Assembly: GCF_013373365.1 (NCBI RefSeq)
Contig: NZ_CP035925.1
Span: 2,294,001-2,358,000, forward strand
Length of the DNA stretch: 64,000 nucleotides
Reading direction: 5' to 3'
Source of the DNA: Lentibacillus sp. CBA3610
GTDB lineage: Bacteria > Bacillota > Bacilli > Bacillales > Amphibacillaceae
The notes under the pieces are model-generated. The model did not search any database and was not told the origin of the DNA. It was given only the letters and a program-made list of their open reading frames with translations. This document shows positions 9,192 to 19,915 of the stretch, one piece after another (position 1 is the first letter of the stretch; each line of letters opens with the position of its first letter). Both the position numbers and the translations under genes were made by a program.

Positions 9192-10427
9192 TTAACTGGT
9201 TGTCAATGAAAGAACGGTTCCCAAAATGACATTAGCCCCTTTTTCACAGTCCTCCCATTTAGTAAGTTCATCCTCGGCATGACTCTTCCCATGAACACTT
9301 GGGACAAAAACCATTGCAGATGGGACATATTCTGAAATAAACAGAGCATCGTGACGCGCTCCACTTACCATCCGTTTATACTTGTATTTCAATGACTGCG
9401 TTGACTGCTCAAGTTGGTCAACAAGCCCCTGATTAAACCACAACGTTTCACTTCCCCATAACCTGGTTGCTTTGACTGTACACTTTTCTTTTCCAGATGA
9501 TTCAGGAAGTTGGTGAATAATTTCCTCTACTTGTTTAAGTGTCATCATATCCTGATGTCTTGCTTCCATCGTAAAAATAACTTTTTCTGGAATAACGTTG
9601 TGTATGTTCGGTTCAACATTCAAACGGCCGATTGTGTAGACCAAATCCTTATCAAGCCTACTTAATTTTTCTTGTGCTTCAGTTATTAAGTTTATAGCTG
9701 CCATTAAAGAATCTTTTCGCGTCGACATTGGCGTTGTACCAGCATGGTCAGAATCACCAGTTACCTCGATTTGGCAGCATACCATTCCAAGTATACCTTC
9801 AACAACGCCAATTTCCAGTGACTCATTGTCCAAAACAGGCCCTTGTTCAATATGTAACTCGAGAAAAGCTCGGGCTTTTTTCAGACGGTTTTCTTTTTCG
9901 CCCAAATACCCGGAAGCCTCCAAAGCATCCTTAAACGTGACCCCTTCTTTGTCTGTAGATTGCAGCATCTTAGCTTTGTTATACCTTCCTGAAAGAACCC
10001 CTGATCCCATCAAAGAAGGATCGAATCTGGCGCCTTCCTCATTTGTTAAATTGGCTATAGTGATCGGAACTTTAGGCTTAATATTATAATCAACTAAAGT
10101 TCGAACAACTTCCAATCCGGTTAACACACCTAAGACACCATCAAAGCGCCCTCCTTTTTCAACGGAATCCAAGTGTGACCCAATGACGACCGGTTCTTTA
10201 GTATCGTCATTTGCGGGAAGCGTTGCATACATATTTCCCATATCATCATATGAAACTGTCATGCCAAGTTCTTCACAGCATATGAGAAAATAATCTCTAG
10301 CTTTTATATCCATTTCCGATAAAGCCAAACGTGTTACGCCATTATCCTTTGTTCTACCAAAGTCAGCGAATTCTTCCAATGTATATCTAAGCCGCTCCCC
10401 ATTAATCGAAACTTTTTGCTTTTCCAT
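9192..10427 (-). CDS. M20-family N-carbamoyl-L-amino-acid hydrolase / allantoate amidohydrolase-like enzyme
   Basis: Binuclear-metal amidase predicted to hydrolyse an N-carbamoyl or ureido group, releasing ammonia and CO2 from compounds such as N-carbamoyl amino acids. Metal-ligand motifs are intact: GSHLDSVEKGGRFDGVLG (His, Asp), TNEEGARF (Glu), LELHIEQGP (His) and HGKSHAEDE near the C-terminus. The dimerisation-domain signature GDSDHAGTTPM is also present. About 411 residues, normal for the family. The start at 10427 follows a GGAG box by eight bases. It lies 24 bases after a YtcJ-like amidohydrolase gene, suggesting a two-step opening and decarbamoylation of a cyclic or ureido substrate. 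The exact substrate cannot be told from sequence. Confidence 0.88.
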   Translation of the reverse strand: MEKQKVSINGERLRYTLEEFADFGRTKDNGVTRLALSEMDIKARDYFLICCEELGMTVSYDDMGNMYATLPANDDTKEPVVIGSHLDSVEKGGRFDGVLGVLTGLEVVRTLVDYNIKPKVPITIANLTNEEGARFDPSLMGSGVLSGRYNKAKMLQSTDKEGVTFKDALEASGYLGEKENRLKKARAFLELHIEQGPVLDNESLEIGVVEGILGMVCCQIEVTGDSDHAGTTPMSTRKDSLMAAINLITEAQEKLSRLDKDLVYTIGRLNVEPNIHNVIPEKVIFTMEARHQDMMTLKQVEEIIHQLPESSGKEKCTVKATRLWGSETLWFNQGLVDQLEQSTQSLKYKYKRMVSGARHDALFISEYVPSAMVFVPSVHGKSHAEDELTKWEDCEKGANVILGTVLSLTTS

Positions 10428-10451
10428 ACCGCCATCTCCTATCACTATTTT

Positions 10452-12119
10452 TTAATTTTGTAATGTACCTTTACTTGCCTCGTAAACCGCCTTTCCACCA
10501 ATAACAGTAGTTTGAACAGGTATGTCTTTTATTTCAATCGGGGCAACCTGTGTCGGGTCATCTTCTAACACCGCAAAATCCGCTTGTTTTCCTATTTCAA
10601 TACTTCCGGAACGATCTTCGCTAAAATTTAATTTTGCACCATAACTTGTCATTGCTTTCAAAGCAGTACTCACGTCAATCCGCTGTCCAGGTCCCAATAT
10701 TTCCCCATTACTTGTTAAACGATTAACTGCTGCCCATACAGAAAATAAAGGGGATATAGGTGTTACGGGGCAATCAGAATGTAATGTATATAGAAGGCCC
10801 CGCTCCATCATATCTGCTAAAGGACTTATTCTGACGGCTCTATCAGGCCCGAGAAACAAGTTGTTGTGTCTATCCCCCCAATAATAAACATGATTAATAA
10901 AAACAGAACCAGCTATACCTAATTTTTGCATTGTGTCCAAATCATCTGATGTTGCCGTCTGCACATGCTCTATCCGATGTCTGTGATCGCTTCTTGGTGA
11001 TTGTTTTAATGCATTAGCAAATCCTTCTAATATAGACCCAATTGCTCTGTCACCATTTCCATGAATGGCAATGCGAAAACCACGCTTATGCAAGTCTAGT
11101 ATTTTGTCATTGAAGGCGCGCTGATCATGCAGTAACTCTCCCGATACATGAGGATTATTATAGTAAGGTTGTCTTAAAGCACCTGTTAGCCCTTGGATCG
11201 AACCGTCTTGAAACATTTTGGCACTGTCTAACCTGACATTACCATTAGTTGTTTTCATTATTTCATTGTTTAATTGATCTACACTATAATGACGAAACTT
11301 TCCATTTTCTTGTAAAAGCGTATGCATCATCATTAATTGTGAGCGCATAGGATTAATTCCTTTATTTGAAGCAATTATATGGGCATCAAACCCTGTCTCA
11401 CCAAAGAATAGTCCAACGCCTGCATCTGTATTGGTCGTAATACCTTGGGCTAGGTAGTCTTGGGCTCCTTTTTCCAAAGCATGAACCATCTCTTTTGTAG
11501 TGGGGAGCGGAATCGCCCTTTGTACGTAATTCATAGCGGGAATTTCATGAAGTACACCGTCCAGTCTGCCAGCGTGATCCCGTCCGAAATGGCTTCCTTG
11601 GGGATCTGTGACATCTTCATCTATCCCTGCTACTTCTAACGCTTTTGAATTAGCTACAGCAAAATGACTGGATATATGCGTTATAAAAACCGGATGATCC
11701 GGTGCCGCTTTATCTAATTCACCCTTGGTTGGATGTCTCTTTTCCCCGAGCAAGGAATCATCATAACCATAACCTTGAACCCATTCTTCTTTTGGCGTCT
11801 CCTTCGCCTTCAAATTGACTTTCTCTAAAATATCATTAATATTTTTATTTGGTGGCGTGCTACAATCGACTTTATCCTTATTAAGCGAATACATTAAAAT
11901 ATGATTGTGGGTATCAATAAACCCCGGAATTAAGGTAGCCCCTCGCAGATTGACTACTTCGGTTTCTGGAGAATAACTAAATGACTCACGTGGTGGTTCA
12001 GGCGTAAACCAAATTCTGCTAATATATCCATTTGTAACTGCCAATGACCCTGCACGCCTGTTCTCATCGTCTAACGTTAAAATATTGGCATTTGTTATTA
12101 AAAGATTTTCTTTTGACAT
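10452..12119 (-). CDS. YtcJ-like metal-dependent amidohydrolase
   Basis: Cytosolic amidohydrolase-superfamily TIM-barrel enzyme of 555 residues, the usual length for the YtcJ/amidohydrolase-3 group. The metal-binding GFIDTHNHI sits at about residues 67-75, further metal-site histidines lie in IAIHGNGDRA and HRIEHVQTA, and the catalytic Asp is in LYTLHSDCPVTP. The C-terminal GKQADFAVLEDDP strand is typical of the small beta domain. The start is supported by GAAGGGAG seven bases upstream. It sits between a Na+/solute symporter gene and the M20 hydrolase gene. A role in hydrolysing an imported cyclic amide or N-acyl compound fits, but this family is functionally diverse. Confidence 0.85.
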   Translation of the reverse strand: MSKENLLITNANILTLDDENRRAGSLAVTNGYISRIWFTPEPPRESFSYSPETEVVNLRGATLIPGFIDTHNHILMYSLNKDKVDCSTPPNKNINDILEKVNLKAKETPKEEWVQGYGYDDSLLGEKRHPTKGELDKAAPDHPVFITHISSHFAVANSKALEVAGIDEDVTDPQGSHFGRDHAGRLDGVLHEIPAMNYVQRAIPLPTTKEMVHALEKGAQDYLAQGITTNTDAGVGLFFGETGFDAHIIASNKGINPMRSQLMMMHTLLQENGKFRHYSVDQLNNEIMKTTNGNVRLDSAKMFQDGSIQGLTGALRQPYYNNPHVSGELLHDQRAFNDKILDLHKRGFRIAIHGNGDRAIGSILEGFANALKQSPRSDHRHRIEHVQTATSDDLDTMQKLGIAGSVFINHVYYWGDRHNNLFLGPDRAVRISPLADMMERGLLYTLHSDCPVTPISPLFSVWAAVNRLTSNGEILGPGQRIDVSTALKAMTSYGAKLNFSEDRSGSIEIGKQADFAVLEDDPTQVAPIEIKDIPVQTTVIGGKAVYEASKGTLQN

Positions 12120-12151
12120 AGAATTGCTCCCTTCTCATTGTATAAGCTACC

Positions 12152-13612
12152 TTATATTTCAGCCGACTTTGACTCCTCTGACTCGATTACGGCAGAACCT
12201 TTTTCTTCTTTATAAGTGTGGTAGTAAGCTGTAACTTCCTCATCATCTGAGTGTCCCGTAAATAAACTTACTAGTATTAGCAATATGAATGATGTTATCA
12301 GCCCTGGCAAAATTTCATGTATTCCGAATGGTTCACCAGAAAAGCGCCATATGGTAGAAATAATGATACTTCCAATCATGCTGGCAATAACGCCGGTTTT
12401 TGTAGCACGTTTCCAAAACATGATCGCCAACACCGGGGCAACCAAAGTAACAGCTGTAAAGGATAAAGCAATTTGGTAAATTTCAATAACATCAGTAATA
12501 TACAAAGCAATCATAAGCCCTAATACGGCCATTCCGAGTACAGCAATACGTGATACTTTTAGAATTTTATCATCCTCTGCGTCAGGGTTGACCCACTCTT
12601 GATAGATATCCTTTGATATATTAATCGCTCCGCTGAGCAGGAAAGAGGTTGCTCCAGTTAGAAGAGCAGCTAACAGCGATACCATAAATAGACCGCCGAT
12701 TGATGCTGGAAAAATCTCTACCATAAAATCTGTATAGACGTTATCAGGCATAGTATCCGAAGCTAACGTATGGATCGCCATAATACCAATCAAAATCGTG
12801 AATATTTGTAGAATACCTGATAAAATAAACCCAACGGTCACACCCCATGTTCCTACTTTTGCTGTTTTAGCAGCTGATATTCTTTGCCAGGTTGTTTGCC
12901 AAACAATGTAGAAAGGTCCAAAAACGAGAGCCCAATTTAACAATTCTTTCCATCCAATACTAAAGAAATCGAAGTAATGTGCAGACGTTTCCTCTATTAA
13001 CACGTTAAAGCCACCTGTGTAATTAAGCCCTAAGATAAACATTAAAATAACACCTGCAAAAATAATGACCGTCTGAACAGCGTCTGTCCATGCTACACTA
13101 TACATGCCACCCATCATTGTAAAAACAACACTAACCAGGAACCCGATTATGATGGCCCCAGTTATAGAAATGTCTATAATTGATGTCAGGAGAGACCCCA
13201 TTCCAACTAATTGCATACTAAACGTAGGAGTCATATAAAGAAATGCAATGATTAAAGCAGGAATCAGAGCCGCTGCCTTACCAAATCGTCTAACGAATAA
13301 GTCAGGGACTGTGTAAAGTTTAAGCTTTCTTATGATAGGTCCAATCGTGACAACAAAAATGATTGTGAAAGACACGAAACTCATCGCGGTTATAAAATAC
13401 GAAATTCCCATTTCAAACCCTTTTCCTGCTGCACCAATTAATGCTGAAGAACCCGATACAGTGGCAATCACTGTCCCGACTATAGGCATAAAGCCGAGAT
13501 TGAAGTTTGCCATGACATAATCATCTGAGGTTTTAATCTTTCGAAATGATATAACGCTTATTGAAAAAATTAATACCAAAAATACGGCGATCCAAATTAA
13601 CCACCAATTCAT
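12152..13612 (-). CDS. Sodium:solute symporter (SSS family)
   Basis: Na+-coupled uptake protein of about 486 residues with 12-13 hydrophobic segments. The family features SSALIGAAGKG in the first core helices and GGMYSVAWTDAVQTV in the middle are present. The ATG at 13612 follows AGGGAG at good spacing; the GTG two codons earlier is too close to it. It lies 32 bases upstream of the amidohydrolase gene, so it probably imports that enzyme's substrate. The frame is intact, unlike the related symporter at 41313-42925. Confidence 0.88.
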   Translation of the reverse strand: MNWWLIWIAVFLVLIFSISVISFRKIKTSDDYVMANFNLGFMPIVGTVIATVSGSSALIGAAGKGFEMGISYFITAMSFVSFTIIFVVTIGPIIRKLKLYTVPDLFVRRFGKAAALIPALIIAFLYMTPTFSMQLVGMGSLLTSIIDISITGAIIIGFLVSVVFTMMGGMYSVAWTDAVQTVIIFAGVILMFILGLNYTGGFNVLIEETSAHYFDFFSIGWKELLNWALVFGPFYIVWQTTWQRISAAKTAKVGTWGVTVGFILSGILQIFTILIGIMAIHTLASDTMPDNVYTDFMVEIFPASIGGLFMVSLLAALLTGATSFLLSGAINISKDIYQEWVNPDAEDDKILKVSRIAVLGMAVLGLMIALYITDVIEIYQIALSFTAVTLVAPVLAIMFWKRATKTGVIASMIGSIIISTIWRFSGEPFGIHEILPGLITSFILLILVSLFTGHSDDEEVTAYYHTYKEEKGSAVIESEESKSAEI

Positions 13613-13721
13613 AGTCACTTCTCCCTTATAAATTTTAGACGTTTTTTTTAGCAGAGAACTTCAGAGTTGACAAAAACAAAGAGCACGTGATGACCATACA
13701 AACGTACCGGTTTTTGGGAAA

Positions 13722-15197
13722 TTAGCCACTTTTCTTAACGTTTTTATCAGTTTCTCTCCCAAGAATAAGGTATTCAAGTCTATCACTGGGGATTTTTCTG
13801 AACTCTGGACCTTTAATAAGATAGAAAACAATTCCGAGTGTTATCCAGATAAGTAAGGCTATCAAAGAAGGTGTTCCCATGAATGCGGGCGAGCTTGGCA
13901 TCAGCAGTAAACCTAAAAATACAAATCCTACCAAAGCACCTGCCATACTGAAACTTTTCTTTACGGGTGCAGCCACAATGGGTAAATTTTTATCCTGATT
14001 GATCGCCAATGATTCATTTGACCATTTAAATAACTTGAAAGCAACAACACATGCATAAATATATGCAATAGTCACTCCAACAGATGACATATCAACAATC
14101 CATGTCAACACCTCACGCCCAAACCAAGGTGAAATTAAACATACAACACAGGTGAAAATAATACCTGCATAAGGGGTTTTATATTTTGAATGTAATTTTC
14201 CAAAAACGCTCGGTATAATTTGCGCACGCCCCATCGCAAACAATAAACGACTACTTGATACAAAAAATCCATTTAACCCGGTAAACACACCCATCGATAA
14301 AGCTATTGCGAGAATTAAAATACCAATGTTCCCGAACAGGCCCGACATCGCATCACCTGTTCCCCATTGCGGCTGAGAGCTTACCAGTTCCTGCCATGGC
14401 ATATACAAGGCTGTTGCGGTGATCATAATAATGTAAACAAGACCCGCACAAATAAGTGAGAAAATAATGAGTATGAACCCTTTTTTAGGCGAAAAATTAA
14501 ATTCCTCTGCCGCTTGCGGTATGTTATCAAAACCCACGAATGCCCACGGCGCGATAGCAACGATAAGAATGATACTTGACCATGCTGTTAGCTCTGGATT
14601 AAAAACCGGCTGAAGATTCTCAAATGAGGTGGATGAATTCAGCAGTACTCCAACTCCTAAGATCAGCACGCCTACAATCATGCAAATCACAAATATAAAC
14701 TGCAATTTCCCAGATACTGTGGCACCGCGTATATTCATGTAAGCAAATAAAATTAAGGCTATACTGGCAATAATAGCTTCTACAAAATAAACATCCCATC
14801 CAGCCAGACTATACATAAACCCTTGTTCAGCTACAGCAGGAAAAATATACTTGATCATTAACGCTAACGCGGAAGCATTTAAAGCAACAATACACATATA
14901 GCCTAAAACCAAAAACCATCCGGCCACATAAGCGTGATTACGATTGAAACCCAGAAAAGCATAAGCAAACTCCCCACCAGAGACAGGGAATTTTTCAATT
15001 AGAAATCCATAGCTTACGGCTATAACCATCATCAGTAAAGCACCTATACCAAAACCAATAATCGCTCCAAGAGGGCCTGCGTCTCCAATCCAAACTGACG
15101 GCTGTACAAACGCTCCCCAACCAATTGCCGAGCCTAACGCAATCGCCCAAACCCAATGAGGCTTCAACGTCCTAGCTAATTGCTCCCGTTCTTTCAT
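13722..15197 (-). CDS. APC-superfamily amino acid permease
   Basis: Amino acid/polyamine/organocation transporter of about 491 residues and 12 membrane segments, beginning with the family-typical WVWAIALGSAIGWGAFV and containing FPVSGGEFAYAFLGF. AGGAGG lies ten bases before the ATG at 15197 (a TTG at 15203 is only four bases away). It is the promoter-proximal gene of the 7.4-15.2 kb cluster and may import the amino-acid-like substrate. Because the taurine genes lie immediately upstream it could alternatively carry taurine or alanine. Confidence 0.87.
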   Translation of the reverse strand: MKEREQLARTLKPHWVWAIALGSAIGWGAFVQPSVWIGDAGPLGAIIGFGIGALLMMVIAVSYGFLIEKFPVSGGEFAYAFLGFNRNHAYVAGWFLVLGYMCIVALNASALALMIKYIFPAVAEQGFMYSLAGWDVYFVEAIIASIALILFAYMNIRGATVSGKLQFIFVICMIVGVLILGVGVLLNSSTSFENLQPVFNPELTAWSSIILIVAIAPWAFVGFDNIPQAAEEFNFSPKKGFILIIFSLICAGLVYIIMITATALYMPWQELVSSQPQWGTGDAMSGLFGNIGILILAIALSMGVFTGLNGFFVSSSRLLFAMGRAQIIPSVFGKLHSKYKTPYAGIIFTCVVCLISPWFGREVLTWIVDMSSVGVTIAYIYACVVAFKLFKWSNESLAINQDKNLPIVAAPVKKSFSMAGALVGFVFLGLLLMPSSPAFMGTPSLIALLIWITLGIVFYLIKGPEFRKIPSDRLEYLILGRETDKNVKKSG

Positions 15198-15427
15198 ATT
15201 CAATAATCCTCCTATACTGAATTTAAACCTGCAGAGTTATGTTACTCACATTAATGATATCGCTTACATATATAGGGGGGGTTTTCTGATTGTTTTCTAT
15301 AGTAACGAAGTATATATAATTATACAATAATTTCTCTAATTTTATATAATTGCAAAATTTAATAAGAATTATTTAGAACTTTTATAGTATTGAGTAATCT
15401 CAAGGGATGAGCAGAAAATACACAATT

Positions 15428-15460
15428 GTAAAAAGCCCTCTGCCACGCAGGCAGAGAGCT
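15428..15460 (-). terminator. Terminator after xsc
   Basis: On the minus strand AGCTCTCTGCC and GGCAGAGGGCT form a stem around TGCGT, followed by TTTTTA. It lies about ten bases past the xsc stop codon and closes the tpa-lysR-xsc unit. Confidence 0.85.
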
Positions 15461-15470
15461 TCTTCAAGTC

Positions 15471-17203
15471 TTATTGACCCCACTCACCATAATCCAGATG
15501 CTTATACTTATCCAACAAACGCGTCGGCATTTTCAAGGCATCTTTACGGAACGGCGGTGCAAGCTGCGTGCCATCAACATAAATGTTCAGCACGGCAGGC
15601 TTATGCTTTTGTAAAACTTCCTCAATTGCTGGCACAATATCTTCCGGTTTATCAATCGTATAACCGAGTGCACCCATGGATTTGGCTACTTCGGCAAATT
15701 CAGGTGCATCAATATTGGAGCCGACATAACGATCATCATAGTAGTCAACCTGGTTTTTCTTCTCGGCCGCCCATGATTTGTTATTAAAAACGCAGGCTAC
15801 CACCGGGATGTTTGCTCAACGGCTGTGCTGACTTCATGCAGGCTCATGCCCAAGCACCATCACAACATGATGCAAACACGGGTGCATCGGGTTCAGCAAG
15901 CTGAGCACCAAGCGCTGCCGGATAGGCAAAGCCGGTGTTACCGAATGTCAGGGCCGCAATATGACGGCGGGTCTGGTTAAACTTCAAATAAGCATTCGCA
16001 GTGGAAGAAACATTCCCGATATCAGATGACACAATCGCATTCTCCGGCATGGCTTTTGTCATTTCCAAGAGAGCACGGCGCGGATTAATGGGATTGCCAT
16101 CCTCCATGGCCAGATCCACTAATTCCTGCTCCCACTCTTCTTTCCGTTTGCTCACGGCCTGAAGACGCGCCTCATCTTTTTCCGGTGACGGCAGTTCCGA
16201 TTTCAAGCGGCGATAAATTTCATCACTTGCCGCTTTCGCATCGCCAATGATGCCGACTTCGACCGGATGGGTGCGGCCAATCTGGCGCGGGTTGATATCA
16301 ATTTGAATAATGTTGGCATGCTCAGGAAAATAATCGATGTCATAGCACGGCAATGTTCCAAACTGTGACAGACGTGTCCCGACTGCAAGCACAACATCTG
16401 CTCCCTGCAAAGAGTACATTGCTGCTTTAGAACCCATATAGCCGATCGGACCGACTGCCAGCGGATGATCAGCCGGGAATGCGTCATTATGCATATACGC
16501 CGTAGCAATCCACGGCGGCGAACAGAGCCGCGGCCGGAGATAATCGCCGGATTCCTGGCGTTCTTCAGAAGTTCCACAGCCCGCTCAATCGACACTTGGG
16601 ATCCCCCGAACACCCCCGCTTATCAGCACGGTACTGATGCGGCTCGAGAATAGATCTCCACTCCCCATAGAACAAAATCACGCGGATATCAAACGCACCG
16701 GCCCGCTCGGCATAGGCAAATACGGAAAGCTGTTCCGCAGTTTATCAGCGGACACGAATTCTTATTGGTACCCGACTGTTTTCCTTGGTAATGTCCTTGA
16801 AAATCGATACCTGATTGGCTTCCTGGAATCCATCCAAACCAACCGCATTGGTGCCGGCAGATGGGGAAATAACAACCAGTGGGCTGTGCGCCTGATTCGC
16901 CGCTGCCACTGATGTCACCATATTAGTGATTCCCGGGCCGTTTTGACCAACAATAACACCTGCTGTTCCGGAAACACGTTCATACGCATCGGCCATATGA
17001 CCGGCGCTCTGTTCATGACGCACCGGGATGAAACGGATGCCAGCTGCCGGGAATAAATCCAGCATATCCATGAACGCAGAGCCTACAATTCCATAAACTT
17101 CTTTAACATTCTCAGCCACAAGTGTTTCCACGATGGCTTCACTCGGTGTCATTTTTTGCTTCTGATTGACTGCCCGCTTCATTTCCTCTGTTTGCTTGAC
17201 CAT
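15471..17203 (-). pseudogene. xsc: Sulfoacetaldehyde acetyltransferase, multiply frameshifted
   Basis: Thiamine-diphosphate enzyme that converts sulfoacetaldehyde plus phosphate to acetyl phosphate and sulfite, the desulfonating step of taurine dissimilation. Successive pieces align in order: [17 protein letters not shown] and [15 protein letters not shown] (N-terminal PYR domain), [40 protein letters not shown] (central domain), [24 protein letters not shown] (ThDP site region), PVVACVFNNKSWAAEKKNQ, and the C-terminal FRKDALKMP with DKYKHLDYGEWGQ. They fall in different frames. Breaks lie near 16755, 16730, 16500-16620, 15845 and 15800, mostly one-base changes in G/C runs. The total span equals that of a full-length gene. 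The start at 17203 has AAGGAGG upstream. Either a decaying gene or sequencing indels. Confidence 0.85.
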
Positions 17204-17226
17204 TTTGAATTCCTCCTTAGAAATTT

Positions 17227-18163
17227 TTAATCATCGCCATTTAACAGCTGGATCTTTGCCTCCTCTTTTTTCCTTACAATACTCCGCAATGTCTCCAGAA
17301 AAAGCTCAGTTGTCGACTTCAGCACATGCTTTTCCCGATAAGCAATATAGAAATACCGTTTAAGTTTTAAATCGGTGATGGAATAGGCTTTTAACAGTCC
17401 CAGTTCCTGTTCTTTTTTAATCGCATTTTTTGAAATGAACGAAACCCCTAATCCTGATTCCACAACTGCCTTAATCGCTTCGGTGCTCCCTAATTCCATC
17501 ACAATTTGTAAATCGTCACTGGTTAACCCTGCTTTTTCCATATAATGATTGACAACTGAGCGTGTCCCTGATCCCTCTTCCCGGAAAATAAGTGGTGTTT
17601 CCTTCACCTGCTCCAACGTCAGATTCTGGTCGACATCCGAAAAATAGTCGGGTGCAGCAATTAAAACAATTTCATCCGCCATAAATGGCTCCAGATTGAT
17701 CTGGTTATCCTCTATCGGAGTCTCAATTAATCCGACATCAATAAAATGATCCTTAATACTGCTGACAATCGCCTGTGAGTTTTCGATATTCACCTGTATC
17801 TGGATTAAAGGATATTTTTCTTTAAATTGCTTAAGAAACTCAGGGCAAAATATATTCGCCGATCGTCAAGCTGCACCCCATCCCTAAATCGCCATAGGTT
17901 GTGCTCTCCATATCTGTAATCTCTTTACGTGCAGAATCATTCATCTGGACAATTTCCCTGGCATATTTTAATAAAATCTTAGCTGATTGGGTCATCTCCA
18001 CTTTTTTAGTTGTCCGCTCAAATAATTTTGTGTTCAGTTCTTCCTCCAGTGATTTGATTTGTGATGTAATCGTTGGCTGTGTGACATACAGTATTTTCGC
18101 AGCTTCTGAAAAACTGTTTTTTTCCGCAACAGCGATAAAGGTTTTTAACCGTTCATAATTCAC
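17227..18163 (-). pseudogene. LysR-family regulator, one frameshift
   Basis: Transcription factor encoded between the aminotransferase and xsc genes, presumably controlling them. The N-terminal winged helix is clear (FSEAAKILYVTQPTITSQI, then LEEELNTKLFERTTKKV), as is the effector domain (VNIENSQAIVSSI, FREEGSGTRSVV, GVSFISKNAI). The two halves are in different frames: around 17840 the run TTGCCCTGAG carries one extra base that ends the first frame after GEYILP, while the next frame resumes at EFLKQFKEKYP. The GTG start at 18163 has GGAAGG eight bases upstream. Together with xsc this makes two adjacent frameshifted genes. Confidence 0.82.
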
Positions 18164-18208
18164 GTGTATAACCTTCCCATCCACCTGATTTGACAGGATC
18201 GCCGACTT

Positions 18209-19570
18209 TTACATACTGTGAATGACGGTGCTGACAGTGTCAATGATAAAATCCAAGTCCTCCTCGGTACTGGTCAGAGGCGGCGCGATGATAAGAATGT
18301 TGTTGCCACCCGGTACGGTATCACCGTTCTTGCCGATGATGAGCCCTTTTTGTTTACACTGACCGACAATCTCGCCCATTTTAGTTTCCGATAACGGTTC
18401 TTTCGTTACCTTATCTTCAACCATTTCTAATCCCAGCAAGAAACCGACCTGCCGAACTTCGCCCACATTGTCGTGATTCATAAGATCATGCAGCTCAATC
18501 AGCTTTGAATTGCCGAGTTCATTAACGCGACCCACAATGTTTTCGTTCTCGATAATCTCAATATTCTTCAATGCAACAGCACATGCTGCAGGGTGACCGC
18601 CATAGGTTGATACGTGGCGCAGATGGCTATCTTTTCCTTCTGCTTTAAAGGCTTCATAAATCTCTGCTTTAACGGCTGTTGCAGCAAGTGGCAAATAACC
18701 ACTTGTCAGTCCTTTCGCCATGGTTATAATATCCGGCTGCACACCGGCCGCGTGCTTAAACCCAAACATTTTTCCAGTACGTCCAAAACCTGCTACCACT
18801 TCATCCATAATGAGCAATACATTATACTTTTGGCAGATATCAGCGACACGTTGGATATATTTCATGGACGGGATAATCACGCCTCCACCGGAAATGAACG
18901 ATTCCATAATAACCGCAGCGACAGTTTCTTCACCTTCCCACTGGATCATTTCCTCCAGTTCATCTGCCGCTCGCAAATCCTTTTCTTCAGGAGATCCAGA
19001 AAACAACGACCTGTAACTGTACGGTGGTGCAACGTGCAAGAACCCTGGTGCTGACGGGTCGTATTTAAAACGGCGGTTCGCCTGAGCAGTTGCACTCATA
19101 GCTCCCATGGTCGAACCGTGATAAGCCCGATAACGGGAAATAAACTTGTACTTACCCGGATTGCCTGTTTGCATATGATATTGCCGGGCTATTTTAAAAG
19201 CTGTTTCATTAGCCTCAGATCCGCTATTCGAGAAAAATGTCTGATATTCTTCACCAAGGAGCTCACTAATTTTACCAGCTAACTGAATAGCGGGTTCATG
19301 ATTCATCGTCAATGGAAAATACGAAAGCTTTTTCATTTGCTCCGCAGCTGCATCGACGATTTCTTGTCTTCCATAGCCAACGTTCAAACACCACAGACCG
19401 GAAACACCGTCGAGATAGTCTTTTCCGTCTGCATCCTTAAACCAGGACCCCTCACCGGAGACAGCTATCATGGCCTTTGCATCCGGATCATAGCGGTGCA
19501 TGGCATTCCATAACCGTGACTCTTTTTCAGTTACAGCCTTTTTCATATCAGCTTGCGATTTCATTGTCAT
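18209..19570 (-). CDS. tpa: Taurine:pyruvate aminotransferase (class III)
   Basis: PLP enzyme that transfers the amino group of taurine to pyruvate, giving sulfoacetaldehyde and alanine. The 453-residue protein has the class III fold: FFSNSGSEANETAFKIAR for cofactor phosphate binding, YRAYHGSTMGAMSAT, the PLP-stacking Asp in LLIMDEVVAGFGRTG, and the Schiff-base Lys in ITMAKGLTSGYLPL. Identification as Tpa rather than another omega-aminotransferase rests on overall resemblance and on the adjacent xsc. Start at 19570 or at the ATG two codons later; AAGGA and GGGGG boxes overlap both. First gene of the tpa-lysR-xsc unit, with a promoter and candidate operator at 19717-19777. Confidence 0.85.
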   Translation of the reverse strand: MTMKSQADMKKAVTEKESRLWNAMHRYDPDAKAMIAVSGEGSWFKDADGKDYLDGVSGLWCLNVGYGRQEIVDAAAEQMKKLSYFPLTMNHEPAIQLAGKISELLGEEYQTFFSNSGSEANETAFKIARQYHMQTGNPGKYKFISRYRAYHGSTMGAMSATAQANRRFKYDPSAPGFLHVAPPYSYRSLFSGSPEEKDLRAADELEEMIQWEGEETVAAVIMESFISGGGVIIPSMKYIQRVADICQKYNVLLIMDEVVAGFGRTGKMFGFKHAAGVQPDIITMAKGLTSGYLPLAATAVKAEIYEAFKAEGKDSHLRHVSTYGGHPAACAVALKNIEIIENENIVGRVNELGNSKLIELHDLMNHDNVGEVRQVGFLLGLEMVEDKVTKEPLSETKMGEIVGQCKQKGLIIGKNGDTVPGGNNILIIAPPLTSTEEDLDFIIDTVSTVIHSM

Positions 19571-19716
19571 CCCCCATTTCCTTAATATTGATACGAATCA
19601 AAAAGAAACCGGTTTATTCAGTAAAACATCCTTTTCATTTTTTCCTCTCCCTGGGAACTCCAACAATCATTCGAATACCTCCATTCCCATTCAATGATAA
19701 AATCAAATACATCAGG

Positions 19717-19777
19717 ACATCCGTACCAATTTTGAATGGTTACGTATAGTATATGGGATGGAAGGTATGAAATTCAA
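19717..19777 (-). promoter_or_regulatory. tpa promoter with candidate GntR operator
   Basis: Reading the minus strand, TTGAAT (19772-19777) and TATACT (19748-19753) are spaced 18 bases apart as -35 and -10 boxes. Just downstream, over the likely transcription start, lies an imperfect palindrome with arms CGTAACCA / TGGTACG. Its 15-base part ACATCCGTACCAATT (plus strand 19717-19731) recurs exactly at 20721-20735 upstream of gntR. This placement suits a repressor site (inference). Confidence 0.55.
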
Positions 19778-19915
19778 TATTTTTTGTCAATTCTGTTATT
19801 TTAAAATATGATAAGTCTAATAATGCTTTTTTATTAATACAGATTGGAGGGGAACATAACCTGGGATAAGGGGAGCTATATCCGCTTAAAATTTGGCAGC
19901 GAAAGAAAGAACATT

